This document shows positions 8,343 through 17,240 of a DNA stretch of 64,000 nucleotides, piece after piece. How positions within the stretch are numbered: position 1 is the first letter of the stretch; the number at the start of each line of letters is the position of its first letter. A program made the position numbers and the translations under genes. This stretch comes from Paracoccus halophilus (lineage in GTDB: Bacteria; Pseudomonadota; Alphaproteobacteria; Rhodobacterales; Rhodobacteraceae). The stretch covers positions 19,529-83,528 of the forward strand of contig NZ_JRKN01000016.1 of the NCBI RefSeq assembly GCF_000763905.1, given 5' to 3'. Under the pieces are notes generated by a model that saw only the letters and a list, made by a program, of their open reading frames with translations, searched no databases and was not told the origin of the DNA.

Positions 8343-10676
8343 ATGAAGAAACCGACCGGCAAAGGCCGAATTGTGGCGGATAAGCGCAACTTCGACCAAG
8401 CGCCTCAGAAAAAACAGAAACAGGGCCCCGGCCCTGCCCGCAAACGCACGCGCCCGGGCCGTCGCGGCAATGTCATCACGCGTGGAATCAGCGGCCTCGT
8501 CTTGCTCTTGTGGCGGGTGGTCTGGGGGTCGTTCTGGCGGCTGGGCCTGACCGTGGCGCTGATCGTCGGCCTGGCCAGCTTCTACTATTATACCACCTTG
8601 CCCGAGCCTTCGGCGCTGTTCGACGGCCGCGCGCGCGGCTCGGTCACCATGCTCGACAACGGGGGCCGCGTCTTCGCCTGGCGGGGCGAGACCTTTGGCA
8701 TGGTCAGCGCCGACAAGATCGCGCCGGAGCTGAAAAACGCCGTGGTCGCGACCGAGGACAAGCGCTTTTACGGCCATTTCGGGGTTTCGCCGCGCGGCAT
8801 CGCCAGCGCCATCAGGATCAACATGGCTGAAGGCCGCGGCCCGCTCGAGGGCAATGGCGGCTCGACCATCACGCAGCAGGTCGCCAAGCTTCTGTGCCTG
8901 GGCGAGACCTTCGACCCGATCCGCTGGAAATCCGAGGCGGAATTCGAGGCGGAATGCCGCAAGTCCTCGATCTGGCGCAAGGTCAAGGAGGTTCCCTATG
9001 CCTTCGCGATGGAGGCGAAATATTCCAAGCAGGACATCCTCAACATCTATATGAACCGCTCGTATCTCGGCGCCGGCGCGCGCGGCTTCGAGGCGGCGGC
9101 GCAGCGCTATTTCGGCAAATCCGCGGCCGAGGTGAACGCGGCCGAGGCGGCGATGCTGGCCGGCCTGCTCAAGGCGCCCAGCTATTTCGCGCCGACCTCG
9201 AACCTGCAGCGCTCGCAGGACCGGGCCAGCGTCATTCTGGGCCTGATGCGCGAACAGGACTATCTGGACGACGCGCAATTCGCCCAGGCCAAGGCCAATC
9301 CGGCGGTGCTGTCCAAGGCGGCGGCGGACCGCGCGGGCGGTTATTTCGCCGATTGGGTGATGGAATCGGGTCCCGGTTTCCTGACCTCGGAAACGACCGA
9401 GGACGTGACCATCACCACCACCTTCGATCAGCGCGTGCAGCGCGCCGCCGAACGCGCGCTCAAGCGGGTCTTCGACGAGAAGGTGGCGCCGGGCTCCAAG
9501 GCCGAGGCGGCGGTGATCGTCATGTCGCCCGACGGCGCGGTGCGCGCCATGCTTGGCGGGCGCGACACGCAGGTGATCGGCACCTTCAACCGCGCGACCC
9601 AGGCCAAGCGCCAGACCGGGTCCAGCTTCAAGCCCTTTGTCTATGCCGCCGCGCTGGATCAGGGTTACGGGCCGAACGATCTGATCCTGGATGCGCCGCT
9701 GACGATCAATGTCCGCGGCTCGGGGCCGTGGTCGCCGCAGAACTATACGCGCAAATATTCCGGTGAGATCACGCTGACCCGCGCGCTGTCGCAATCCCTG
9801 AATACCGCGACGGTCCGGTTGCAGGAAATCGCCGGCCGCGATGCGGTGCGCCGCGTGGCGCGTGATTTCGGCGTCTCGGACGATCTGGCGAGCGGCCCCT
9901 CGCTGGGCCTGGGCGTCTCGGAATCGACGCTGTTGAACATGACCGGCGCCTATGCCGGCATCCGCAATGGCGGCACCGCCGTCAGCCCCTATGGTCTGGT
10001 CGAACTACGCATCAAGGGCGACGATCAGGCGCTGATCGGTCAGGCCGGCGGCATGGGGCAGCGCGTCATTTCGCAAAAGGCGGCGGGTGAACTGATCGGT
10101 ATGATGCAGCGCGTGATCGAGGGCGGCACCGGCGGCCGCGCCAGGCTGGCGGGCCGGCCCGCCGCCGGCAAGACCGGCACGACATCGAGCTATCGCGATG
10201 CCTGGTTCATCGGCTTCACCGGCCAGTATGTCACCGGCGTCTGGATGGGGTATGACGACAACACGCCGCTCAAGGGGGTGACCGGCGGCGGGCTGCCGGC
10301 CGAGATCTGGCAGGCCGTCATGACCGAGATCCATGACGGGCTGCCGGTCGAATCGCTGGGCAATTTCGTCTTTGACGCCGAGAGTGCGGTGCCGCAGGTG
10401 GTCAGCACCAGCACCGATGGCGCCCCCGATCCCCTGGCCGAGGCGCTGGCGCAGGCGCTTGGCCAGGCCGCGCCGCAACAGCAGGCCCCGGCCGCCCCGG
10501 CCGCCGGGCGGCGCCTGCCCGACCCCGGCACGCAGGGCAATGCCGGGCCGCCCACCTTCCCGGCCGAGACCGTGACCAGCGGCCCGGCCGGCGATCTGCC
10601 CCCCGCCGATGGCGGCGGCCTCGAGGACGCGCTGACCCAGGCCCTGCGCGGCATTCCGGGCGTCTTTCCGGAATAA
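8343..10676 (+). CDS. mrcA: Bifunctional penicillin-binding protein 1A-type (transglycosylase/transpeptidase)
   Basis: A 777-residue class A PBP. A basic cytoplasmic tail (1-48) precedes a membrane anchor at about 50-84. The glycosyltransferase domain has catalytic E138 (ATEDKRFYGHFG), GGSTITQQ (172-179), and NIYMNRSYLGAGARG. The transpeptidase domain has S427-S-F-K430, S485-L-N487 and K610-T-G. The insert LCLGETFDPIRWKSEAEF after the GT motif is common in alphaproteobacterial copies. The last 80 residues are rich in Pro and Ala and look disordered. It polymerises and crosslinks peptidoglycan at the inner membrane. It stands alone and is closed by a terminator shared with mlaC. Confidence 0.93.
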   Translation: MKKPTGKGRIVADKRNFDQAPQKKQKQGPGPARKRTRPGRRGNVITRGISGLVLLLWRVVWGSFWRLGLTVALIVGLASFYYYTTLPEPSALFDGRARGSVTMLDNGGRVFAWRGETFGMVSADKIAPELKNAVVATEDKRFYGHFGVSPRGIASAIRINMAEGRGPLEGNGGSTITQQVAKLLCLGETFDPIRWKSEAEFEAECRKSSIWRKVKEVPYAFAMEAKYSKQDILNIYMNRSYLGAGARGFEAAAQRYFGKSAAEVNAAEAAMLAGLLKAPSYFAPTSNLQRSQDRASVILGLMREQDYLDDAQFAQAKANPAVLSKAAADRAGGYFADWVMESGPGFLTSETTEDVTITTTFDQRVQRAAERALKRVFDEKVAPGSKAEAAVIVMSPDGAVRAMLGGRDTQVIGTFNRATQAKRQTGSSFKPFVYAAALDQGYGPNDLILDAPLTINVRGSGPWSPQNYTRKYSGEITLTRALSQSLNTATVRLQEIAGRDAVRRVARDFGVSDDLASGPSLGLGVSESTLLNMTGAYAGIRNGGTAVSPYGLVELRIKGDDQALIGQAGGMGQRVISQKAAGELIGMMQRVIEGGTGGRARLAGRPAAGKTGTTSSYRDAWFIGFTGQYVTGVWMGYDDNTPLKGVTGGGLPAEIWQAVMTEIHDGLPVESLGNFVFDAESAVPQVVSTSTDGAPDPLAEALAQALGQAAPQQQAPAAPAAGRRLPDPGTQGNAGPPTFPAETVTSGPAGDLPPADGGGLEDALTQALRGIPGVFPE

Positions 10677-10696
10677 CGCCCCCGCACGGGCAAACG

Positions 10697-10727
10697 AAAA
10701 GGCCGGCCCCGAAAGGGCCGGCCTTTT
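10697..10727. terminator. Bidirectional terminator between PBP and mlaC
   Basis: A 13-bp perfect stem, AAAAGGCCGGCCC (10697-10709) with GGGCCGGCCTTTT (10715-10727), loop CGAAA. It has A-rich and T-rich ends on both strands and sits between two convergent genes, so it can end both transcripts. Confidence 0.92.
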
Positions 10728-10745
10728 CCATCCGCGCCTGCCTGC

Positions 10746-11342
10746 CTATCCCGCCTTTTGCAGATCGGCGGTCAGCCCGGCCAGATCCCCGCCACGCCGC
10801 GCCAGCATGGCGCCGATCTCGGCCCGCTCCGAGGCAAGCATGTTCACCCCCTCGATGATGATATTGAAATAGCGGCTCTGCCCGGACTTGTCCGAGACAT
10901 GCCATTCCACCTCCATCGGGCTGCGGCCATTGAGATAGGCGACCGAGGTCACGGCATAGAAGGATTTGACCTGCCTCGCGCCGGTCACCTCGATCTTCGA
11001 GCCGATGAACTCGCGAAAGCGCTTGCCGTATTTGCGCCCGATATAGCCCTGAAACGCCTGCCTGTACGCGGCAAACTCGGCCGCGCCGGCCTGACGCGCG
11101 GCAGGCCCGAGCGCCGAGCGCGCGATGATATCGACATCGGCATAGCGCGCGAAAATCGTCTCGAAGGCCTTGTACATCTGCGCCGGCGACTGGCCGGAAT
11201 TGATCACCGCATAAACCTCGTCCAAGGATTTCTGGACAAGCGCGCGCGCCTGATCGGTGCTCAGCGCCCGCGCCGGCAGGGCGGCAAGCGCCAGTCCGCC
11301 AGCCATCAGGCCCAGAAAACCGCGGCGGGTCTCATTCGGCAT
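10746..11342 (-). CDS. mlaC: MlaC-family phospholipid-binding protein
   Basis: A 198-residue periplasmic lipid carrier (Ttg2D/MlaC family) that shuttles phospholipid between MlaA at the outer membrane and the MlaFEDB transporter. The N-terminus NETRRGFLGLMAGGLALAA has a twin-arginine pair followed by a hydrophobic stretch and ALPARA-L, suggesting Tat export. Family blocks are YAVINSGQSP, FARYADVDIIARSALG, YIGRKYGKRFREF and MEVEWHVSDKSGQSRYFNI. The ATG at 11342 overlaps the end of mlaA by 11 bases, so the genes are coupled. The mlaFED part of the system is not in the window. Confidence 0.88.
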   Translation of the reverse strand: MPNETRRGFLGLMAGGLALAALPARALSTDQARALVQKSLDEVYAVINSGQSPAQMYKAFETIFARYADVDIIARSALGPAARQAGAAEFAAYRQAFQGYIGRKYGKRFREFIGSKIEVTGARQVKSFYAVTSVAYLNGRSPMEVEWHVSDKSGQSRYFNIIIEGVNMLASERAEIGAMLARRGGDLAGLTADLQKAG

Positions 11343-12063
11343 AAGGATCAATATAATCTCCCTCCTCGCCCAGTTCGTAACGGCGATGCTGCAGCCAGAT
11401 CAGCCGTGTCTGACTGTAACTATCGGCACTTTCATACAGGATGGAATCCACGGAATCGCCGAAACGCGCCCGATCACCGGCTTTTGACACGACGCGCGCG
11501 CCAAATCCGATCAGCCGCTCGTCGCGGTTCAGCCGGCTGTTCAGCGGGTCGATCACCAGATCGACCACCCGCCCGGTCGCGTCGCGCAGGGTCGAGGGGC
11601 CGATCAGCGGCAGTTCCAGATAGGGCCCCTCGCCGACCCCCCAGCTGGCCAGGGTCTCGCCGAAATCTGTATCCTCCTCGGGCAGGGCGAAATCCTTGCC
11701 GGCGGGGTCGAGAAAACCCGCCAAACCCAGGCTGGAATTCAGCAGAAAGCGAAAGGTCATGCGCGTGGCGGGCAAGGGTCTGCCCTGCAGCAGATGGTTC
11801 ACCGCCTTGCCGGGCAGCGACAGGTTCGAGCCGAAATTCCCGATCGCCTCGACGGCCTTGCCGCCTGCGCCGCCCTCTGCCGCCCCTCCGGCGCCCTCGC
11901 TCAGCGGCTTGACCAGATTCTTGTCCAGACCGCGATTGAAGGCGTGAACCTTGCGGTTCATCGGCTCGAACGGGTCGTTGATTCCATCGCCCGGCCGGTC
12001 CGCGGCACAGGCGGACAGCGTGGCGGTCAGGCCAAGCGCGGCCAGAAAGTTCCTCGCAGGCAA
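11332..12063 (-). CDS. mlaA: MlaA (VacJ) outer-membrane lipoprotein
   Basis: A 243-residue lipoprotein that removes mislocalised phospholipid from the outer leaflet of the outer membrane. The lipobox is LSAC with C19 as lipidation site. The hallmark NDPFEPMNRKVHAFN (29-43) and the later GFLDPAGKDFALPEEDTDFGETL are typical. No ATG is available: the frame opens with TTG at 12063, and the preceding in-frame stop is close, so TTG with an AAAGG 11 bases upstream is the likely start. It is first in the mlaA-mlaC operon and divergent from the type I secretion genes. Confidence 0.88.
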   Translation of the reverse strand: MPARNFLAALGLTATLSACAADRPGDGINDPFEPMNRKVHAFNRGLDKNLVKPLSEGAGGAAEGGAGGKAVEAIGNFGSNLSLPGKAVNHLLQGRPLPATRMTFRFLLNSSLGLAGFLDPAGKDFALPEEDTDFGETLASWGVGEGPYLELPLIGPSTLRDATGRVVDLVIDPLNSRLNRDERLIGFGARVVSKAGDRARFGDSVDSILYESADSYSQTRLIWLQHRRYELGEEGDYIDPYAE

Positions 12064-12219
12064 GCTTGTGATAACCTTTTCCCGTTATGACGATCCGTGA
12101 GCACACGATTCGTGTTCCCGGCTCAAAGTGGCAATCGGGCTGTTTCACAGCCCCGGTTTGGGATATGCGCTGCGGGGATGCCGGGCAAGCCCCGGCGAAC
12201 GGATCAGGAAGGAGCCGGC

Positions 12220-13962
12220 ATGGCCTTGCCGCCGACGCGACATGACGGTGAGCGTGAATTGCGCGAGGCGCGTGGAATCGCGTGGAAGCTCTATGCCGTG
12301 GTGGGGCTGTTTTCCTTTGCGGTGAATGTGCTGATGCTGACCGGCCCGCTGTTCATGATGCAGGTCTATGACCGCGTGCTTGGCAGTCGCTCGGTCGAAA
12401 CGCTGACCGCCCTGTTCCTGCTGGTGGTGTTTCTTTTCGCGATGATGGGCGTGCTGGATCTGGCGCGAAACCGTGTCATGTCGCGCATTGCCGCCCGCTT
12501 TCAGGAGCGGATGGAGGGGCGGGTGTTCACCGCCGCCTTGCAGGACGGAAACGCGTCCGGCTCGGACATCGCGGTGCGCGGCGGCATGCGCGATCTCGAG
12601 GCGGTGCAGCGCCTGATCGGCTCGCCCGTGCTGATGGCGCTGTTCGATCTGCCATGGGCGCCGTTTTTTCTGGCGGCCGTCTATATTTTCCACCCCATCC
12701 TGGGCGCGGTGGCGACCGCCGGATTGGCGGTGCTGGTGATCTCGACCCTGCTCAACCAATGGCTCAGCCGCGATTCGCTGCAGCAGGCGGCGATCGCGGG
12801 GCAATCTGCCGAACGCATGTCCGACCTCTATCGCGACGAGGGCGAGCTGATCGGCTCGCTCGGCATGCGCGCCGCCGCCTTCCACCGCTGGCAGATCGCC
12901 CGCGACCGCGCGACCGAGGCGACCATCCAGGGCGCCGACCGCGCCACCGGATTTACCGTGTTTTCCCGCACTTTTCGGCTGTTTCTGCAAAGCGCCCTAC
13001 TGGCCGCCGGCGCCTGGCTGGTGCTGCGCCAGGAGGTGACGCCCGGGGCGATGATCGCCTCATCGATCCTGATGGGGCGCGCGCTCGCGCCGGTCGAACA
13101 GGTCGTCGGCGGCTGGTCCATCGTTCAGCGCGCGCAGGACGGCTGGAAACGACTTGCCGCCCTGCTGACCCGGCGGCCCGCGCTGGCCCCGCGCACGCCC
13201 CTGCCACGCCCGGCGGCGCGGCTCGAGATACGCAATCTCACCGTGATCCCGCCCGGCCAGAATGCGCCCACGCTGCGCGGCATCAGTTTCGATCTGGGTC
13301 CGGGGCAGGCTCTGGGCGTGATCGGCCCTTCGGGCGCCGGCAAGACGACGCTGGCCCGCGCCCTGATCAGCGCATGGCCCATCTCGGGCGGTTCCATCCG
13401 GCTGGATGGTGCGACGCTGGATCAATACGACCCGGACGTGCTGGGCGGCCTGATCGGCTATCTGCCGCAGCAGGTCACGCTGTTCGACGGCACCATTGCC
13501 GAGAACATCGCCCGGCTCTCGATCAGCCCCGACCCGCAGCGCATCGTCGCCGCCGCCACCGCCGCGGCGGCGCATCGGATGATTCTCGACCTGCCGCAGG
13601 GCTATGACACCCAGGTCACGCAGGGCGGCGGACGGCTTTCCGGCGGCCAGATCCAGCGCATCGGCCTCGCGCGCGCGCTCTATGCCGATCCGGCGATCTT
13701 CGTTCTCGACGAGCCCAATTCCAATCTCGACAATGAAGGTTCGACCGCGCTCAATTCCGCGATCCGGAACATCAAGGCACGCGGCGGCGCGGTGATCATC
13801 ATGGCGCACCGGCCGGCCGCCATTTCGGAATGTGAACTGCTGCTGGTGATGGATCAGGGCACGCGCCGCGCCTTCGGCCCCCGCGACGAGGTCCTGAAAT
13901 CCCTGGTCAAGAATGCCGAGCAGATCACCCGCGCCCAGGGCCAGGGTGGAGGTGTGACATGA
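12220..13962 (+). CDS. Type I secretion system permease/ATPase (PrtD-like)
   Basis: A 580-residue ABC exporter half-transporter. The membrane domain occupies about 20-310 and contains the type I hallmark LTGPLFMMQVYDRVLGSRS. The ATPase domain has Walker A GPSGAGKTT, signature LSGGQIQRIGLARAL, and Walker B IFVLDEPNSNLD. With the adjacent HlyD-family adaptor it would export an unfolded protein through an outer-membrane TolC channel. The start at 12220 follows GGAAGGAG; the ORF opening at 12097 is an upstream extension. The 3' end overlaps the adaptor gene in ATGA fashion. No RTX-type substrate and no TolC gene are visible nearby. Confidence 0.9.
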   Translation: MALPPTRHDGERELREARGIAWKLYAVVGLFSFAVNVLMLTGPLFMMQVYDRVLGSRSVETLTALFLLVVFLFAMMGVLDLARNRVMSRIAARFQERMEGRVFTAALQDGNASGSDIAVRGGMRDLEAVQRLIGSPVLMALFDLPWAPFFLAAVYIFHPILGAVATAGLAVLVISTLLNQWLSRDSLQQAAIAGQSAERMSDLYRDEGELIGSLGMRAAAFHRWQIARDRATEATIQGADRATGFTVFSRTFRLFLQSALLAAGAWLVLRQEVTPGAMIASSILMGRALAPVEQVVGGWSIVQRAQDGWKRLAALLTRRPALAPRTPLPRPAARLEIRNLTVIPPGQNAPTLRGISFDLGPGQALGVIGPSGAGKTTLARALISAWPISGGSIRLDGATLDQYDPDVLGGLIGYLPQQVTLFDGTIAENIARLSISPDPQRIVAAATAAAAHRMILDLPQGYDTQVTQGGGRLSGGQIQRIGLARALYADPAIFVLDEPNSNLDNEGSTALNSAIRNIKARGGAVIIMAHRPAAISECELLLVMDQGTRRAFGPRDEVLKSLVKNAEQITRAQGQGGGVT

Positions 13963-15392
13963 CCGATCCCGATCGACTGGGCCGCGCGCCCATCGCGAAA
14001 CTGTCCAACGACACCAAACCGTCCGCCGGCGAAACCACACCGCGCTTTCGTGCGCAGCGCAGCGCCAGTCCGGCGCCGCAGACCCCGCCCGCGCGGCAGC
14101 GCCCGGACTGGTCGGCACGCGGCGCGATCCTGCTTGGAATCTTTGCGCTTTTCCTCTTGGTCGGCGGCTTCGGCTTCTGGTCGTGGACGGCCCGGATCGC
14201 CGGCGCCGTCGTCGCCAGCGGCCAGGTCGAGGTCGAACAGCGCCGTCAGGTCGTCCAGCATCCGGATGGCGGCGTGGTCTCGGAAATCCTCGTCCATGAC
14301 AGCGAATCGGTGGTGGCCGGGCAGCCGCTGATCCGCCTGGACGGCGCGCTTCTGAACACGGAATTCACCATCGTCGAGGGGCAGTATTTCGAAATTCTGG
14401 CCCGGCGCGGCCGGCTCGAGGCCGAGCGCGCCGAAAGCACCCAGATCACCTTCCCCGAAGAACTGATCACCGTCGCCGCCACCGATCCCCAATACGAAAC
14501 CTTGATGCAGGGCCAGCGCAGCCTTTTCGCCGCAAGGCTCGATACGCTGGAGCAATCGCTGGGCCAGCTTGCCAAACAGTCGGACCAGATCGAATCGCAG
14601 ATCAGCGGCATCGATGCCCAGAACCAGGCCCTGCAACGGCAGCGCGAACTGATCTCGCAGGAACTGCGCGATCAACGCTCGCTTCTGGAAAAAGGGCTTG
14701 CCCAGGCGCCTCGGGTGCTGGCCCTGGAACGCGAGGCCGCGCGGCTTGACGGCCAGCTTGGCGAAATGACGGCGACCCGCGCCCGCGCGGTCACGCAGCT
14801 GGCCGAAATCGACCTTCTGCGGTTGGAAAAGATCGCCACCCGCCGCGAGGCGGCTGAAACGGAACTCCGCGATCTCGGCTACCGAGAACTGGAGCTGGCC
14901 GAACGCCGGCGCTCGCTGAGCGAACAGATCTCCCGGCTTGAAATCCGCGCGCCGGTATCGGGCGTGGTGCAGGAGTTGCAGGTCACGACGCCCCGCTCGG
15001 TCATCCGTGCCGCCGATCCGATCCTCTACATCATCCCGCAGGACCGCCCGCTGGTCGTAGCCGCCCGCGTCGCCACCATCAATATCGACGAAATCCATCC
15101 GGGCCAGGAGGTGGTGTTGCGATTCTCCTCCTTCTCCTCGCGCACCACGCCCGAGATCGACGGCGTTCTCAGCCGCGTCTCGGCCGATACGCTGATCGAC
15201 GAGGCGACCCAGATCCCCTATTACCGCGCCGAGGTCACCATCCCGGCAAGCGAACTCAAGAAGCTTCAGGGCCTGGACCTGATCCCCGGCATGCCGGTCG
15301 AGGTTTATATCCAGACCGGCGAACGCAGCCCGATTGCCTATCTGGTGAAACCGCTCAGCGACTATTTCACCCGTGCCTTTCGCGAAAACTGA
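13959..15392 (+). CDS. HlyD-family type I secretion periplasmic adaptor
   Basis: A 477-residue membrane-fusion protein. An N-terminal cytoplasmic segment rich in Pro and Arg (1-50) is followed by one membrane helix (ILLGIFALFLLVGGFGFWSW). Then come a lipoyl/beta-barrel half-motif (GVVSEILVHDSESV), a long coiled-coil hairpin at about 135-325, the second half-motif (IRAPVSGVVQELQV), and a C-terminal barrel ending LVKPLSDYFTRAFRE, typical of PrtE/HlyD. It links the preceding ABC exporter to TolC. Translation is coupled by the 4-base overlap. Confidence 0.9.
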   Translation: MTDPDRLGRAPIAKLSNDTKPSAGETTPRFRAQRSASPAPQTPPARQRPDWSARGAILLGIFALFLLVGGFGFWSWTARIAGAVVASGQVEVEQRRQVVQHPDGGVVSEILVHDSESVVAGQPLIRLDGALLNTEFTIVEGQYFEILARRGRLEAERAESTQITFPEELITVAATDPQYETLMQGQRSLFAARLDTLEQSLGQLAKQSDQIESQISGIDAQNQALQRQRELISQELRDQRSLLEKGLAQAPRVLALEREAARLDGQLGEMTATRARAVTQLAEIDLLRLEKIATRREAAETELRDLGYRELELAERRRSLSEQISRLEIRAPVSGVVQELQVTTPRSVIRAADPILYIIPQDRPLVVAARVATINIDEIHPGQEVVLRFSSFSSRTTPEIDGVLSRVSADTLIDEATQIPYYRAEVTIPASELKKLQGLDLIPGMPVEVYIQTGERSPIAYLVKPLSDYFTRAFREN

Positions 15393-15515
15393 CGAGGGGC
15401 GCGGCCCCTGTGACGCAGCCTCGTCTTTATCTGAGGCACCCCGGGGAATACCCGCAAGGCCGGGCTTCGTATCTTGTCCGGTCTGATATCGCCTCAAGTG
15501 GTTTGATACCGGAAA

Positions 15516-17240
15516 TTACCCTACCGTTGACGGAATTATGCTCGCCGCGCCGGGTCGGGGGCCAACCTTTTCGGCGCCATGACAGGTATCCAACTTCATG
15601 CGGTGACGCCCGATCAATAGTTCGGCTGTCGCCGCAAGTTCCTGATCGCGATGCTTTTGAGTCCAGTTCAGAACATCGGCTGTGATATCAGCGATGCGGG
15701 ACAGATCGCGCAAGGACAGGCGGCCGGTCACGGCAATCGCACTGCGCCGCATCACGATGTCAGCCAGACCGACAACGCGTTCATGCCCGGCAATCCAGGC
15801 GAATTCTTCAAGACTATAATCCGGGGCATGCGTCAGCATTCGGGGGGATGCACCTTCGGTCCCGGCGATTGCTTCGGCCTTGGTTCCGTAACGGTTCAGC
15901 AGGGAAAGAACCCGATCCGCACGTGCCCCGCTGGCGTTCACGATCCTCGACACCCAGGCATCCAGGGCGGCCCCGGCAGCCGGAAGGTCGCGCCCCCCCC
16001 CGATGGGCAATTCGCGGGTAGAAACCTGGCGTGGGCGCTCGAGGCGCTTCAGGATCGTATCGGCCACTTCTTCGGCGAATCCACGGAAAGTGGTCCATTT
16101 ACCTCCGACCAGCGAGATGATCGGCCATTTCCGGTCACCCTCGGCTTCGGCCACGGGGGCCGAATGATCGCGGCTGATCAGACCCGGCGCCGTGCCGCCA
16201 CTTGCCGGCAAAGGGCGGATGCCGGAATAGGCATAGACGATCTGATCACGTGAAAAAGCCAGCCCCGGCAGCAGGCTGCGAAGCGCATCGATGAAATAAT
16301 CTATCTCATCATCCTCGCAGGCAACGGTATCGGGATCGTCGGCACGAATATCGGTCGAGCCGACCAGCGCCCGGCCCAGATAATCAAAGACCAAACAGAT
16401 CCGACCGTCATCAGCCTCGAAATAGATCATGCGCCCGTCGAGCGCCGCCAGCAACGCCGGATGGTCCAGCAGGATATGCGATCCCTTGGTGCCGCCGATC
16501 ATCCTTGAGGGCGCGCCAAGCACCGCATTCACCCGGTCGATCCACGGTCCTGCCGCATTGACGACAAGGCGCGGGCAAAGCTGCCTTGGGCCATCGGGCG
16601 AAGAAAGCCTGATTTCATGACCGTCAGTGCCCAAGATATCGGTATAGTTCAGCGCCTCGGACGCGGGCTGCGCCCGCATTCCATCGGCCAGCAATTCCCA
16701 GACCAGACGCTCCGGCTGGGTGACAGTGGCATCATAATAATGGCCCGCAGCGACGACAGCCGGCGTCAGCGGCGGGATTTCGCGCAGAGCCCGTCTCCGC
16801 GACCATAATTGGTGACGGGGCATGACGCGGGCGCGCCGACCATAGAAATCATACATGGTCAGCCCGATCTTCATCAGCACCGCGCCCCGGCTGCGCGGCG
16901 CGGTGGTCGATCCCAGCAGCGTCCGCAAAGCCGGTCCGATCCCCTTTAGCCAGGAAAAGATCGGGATGACGGTGGGCAGCGGACGCACCAGATGCGGCGC
17001 GTTCTTCAGCAGCAGATTCCGCTCAAGCGTGGATTGCGCGACCAGCCCCAACTCACCTGTTTCCAGATATTTGATCCCGCCATGGATCAGCCGGGAGGGC
17101 GCCGCCGAGGTCCCGCCACCGAAATCGCCCTTGTCGGTGATCACGCAACGCAGCCCCTGTTCGCACAGGTCGCGAAACAACCCCGCACCATTGATCCCCG
17201 CGCCGATGATCAGCACGTCGATATCCTGTGTCCCGCTCAT
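15516..17240 (-). CDS. GlpD-like FAD polyol-phosphate dehydrogenase (first copy)
   Basis: A 574-residue FAD-dependent dehydrogenase of the GlpD/EryB family. The FAD site is IIGAGINGAG near residue 10. GGTSAAPSRLIHGGIKYLE matches the family, as does the second substrate block VNAAGPWIDRV. The C-terminal GlpD domain is present. Such enzymes oxidise glycerol 3-phosphate or related polyol phosphates and pass electrons to quinone. The ATG at 17240 overlaps the kinase stop (ATGA), so the two genes form a kinase-dehydrogenase pair. Plain glycerol use is possible, but the location beside the erythritol genes suggests another polyol. It differs considerably from the eryB copy in this window. Confidence 0.82.
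   Translation of the reverse strand: MSGTQDIDVLIIGAGINGAGLFRDLCEQGLRCVITDKGDFGGGTSAAPSRLIHGGIKYLETGELGLVAQSTLERNLLLKNAPHLVRPLPTVIPIFSWLKGIGPALRTLLGSTTAPRSRGAVLMKIGLTMYDFYGRRARVMPRHQLWSRRRALREIPPLTPAVVAAGHYYDATVTQPERLVWELLADGMRAQPASEALNYTDILGTDGHEIRLSSPDGPRQLCPRLVVNAAGPWIDRVNAVLGAPSRMIGGTKGSHILLDHPALLAALDGRMIYFEADDGRICLVFDYLGRALVGSTDIRADDPDTVACEDDEIDYFIDALRSLLPGLAFSRDQIVYAYSGIRPLPASGGTAPGLISRDHSAPVAEAEGDRKWPIISLVGGKWTTFRGFAEEVADTILKRLERPRQVSTRELPIGGGRDLPAAGAALDAWVSRIVNASGARADRVLSLLNRYGTKAEAIAGTEGASPRMLTHAPDYSLEEFAWIAGHERVVGLADIVMRRSAIAVTGRLSLRDLSRIADITADVLNWTQKHRDQELAATAELLIGRHRMKLDTCHGAEKVGPRPGAASIIPSTVG

Noticed and set aside
8250..9794. Minus-strand 514-codon open frame over the penicillin-binding protein
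   Set aside because: Shadow of a gene with complete glycosyltransferase and transpeptidase motifs.
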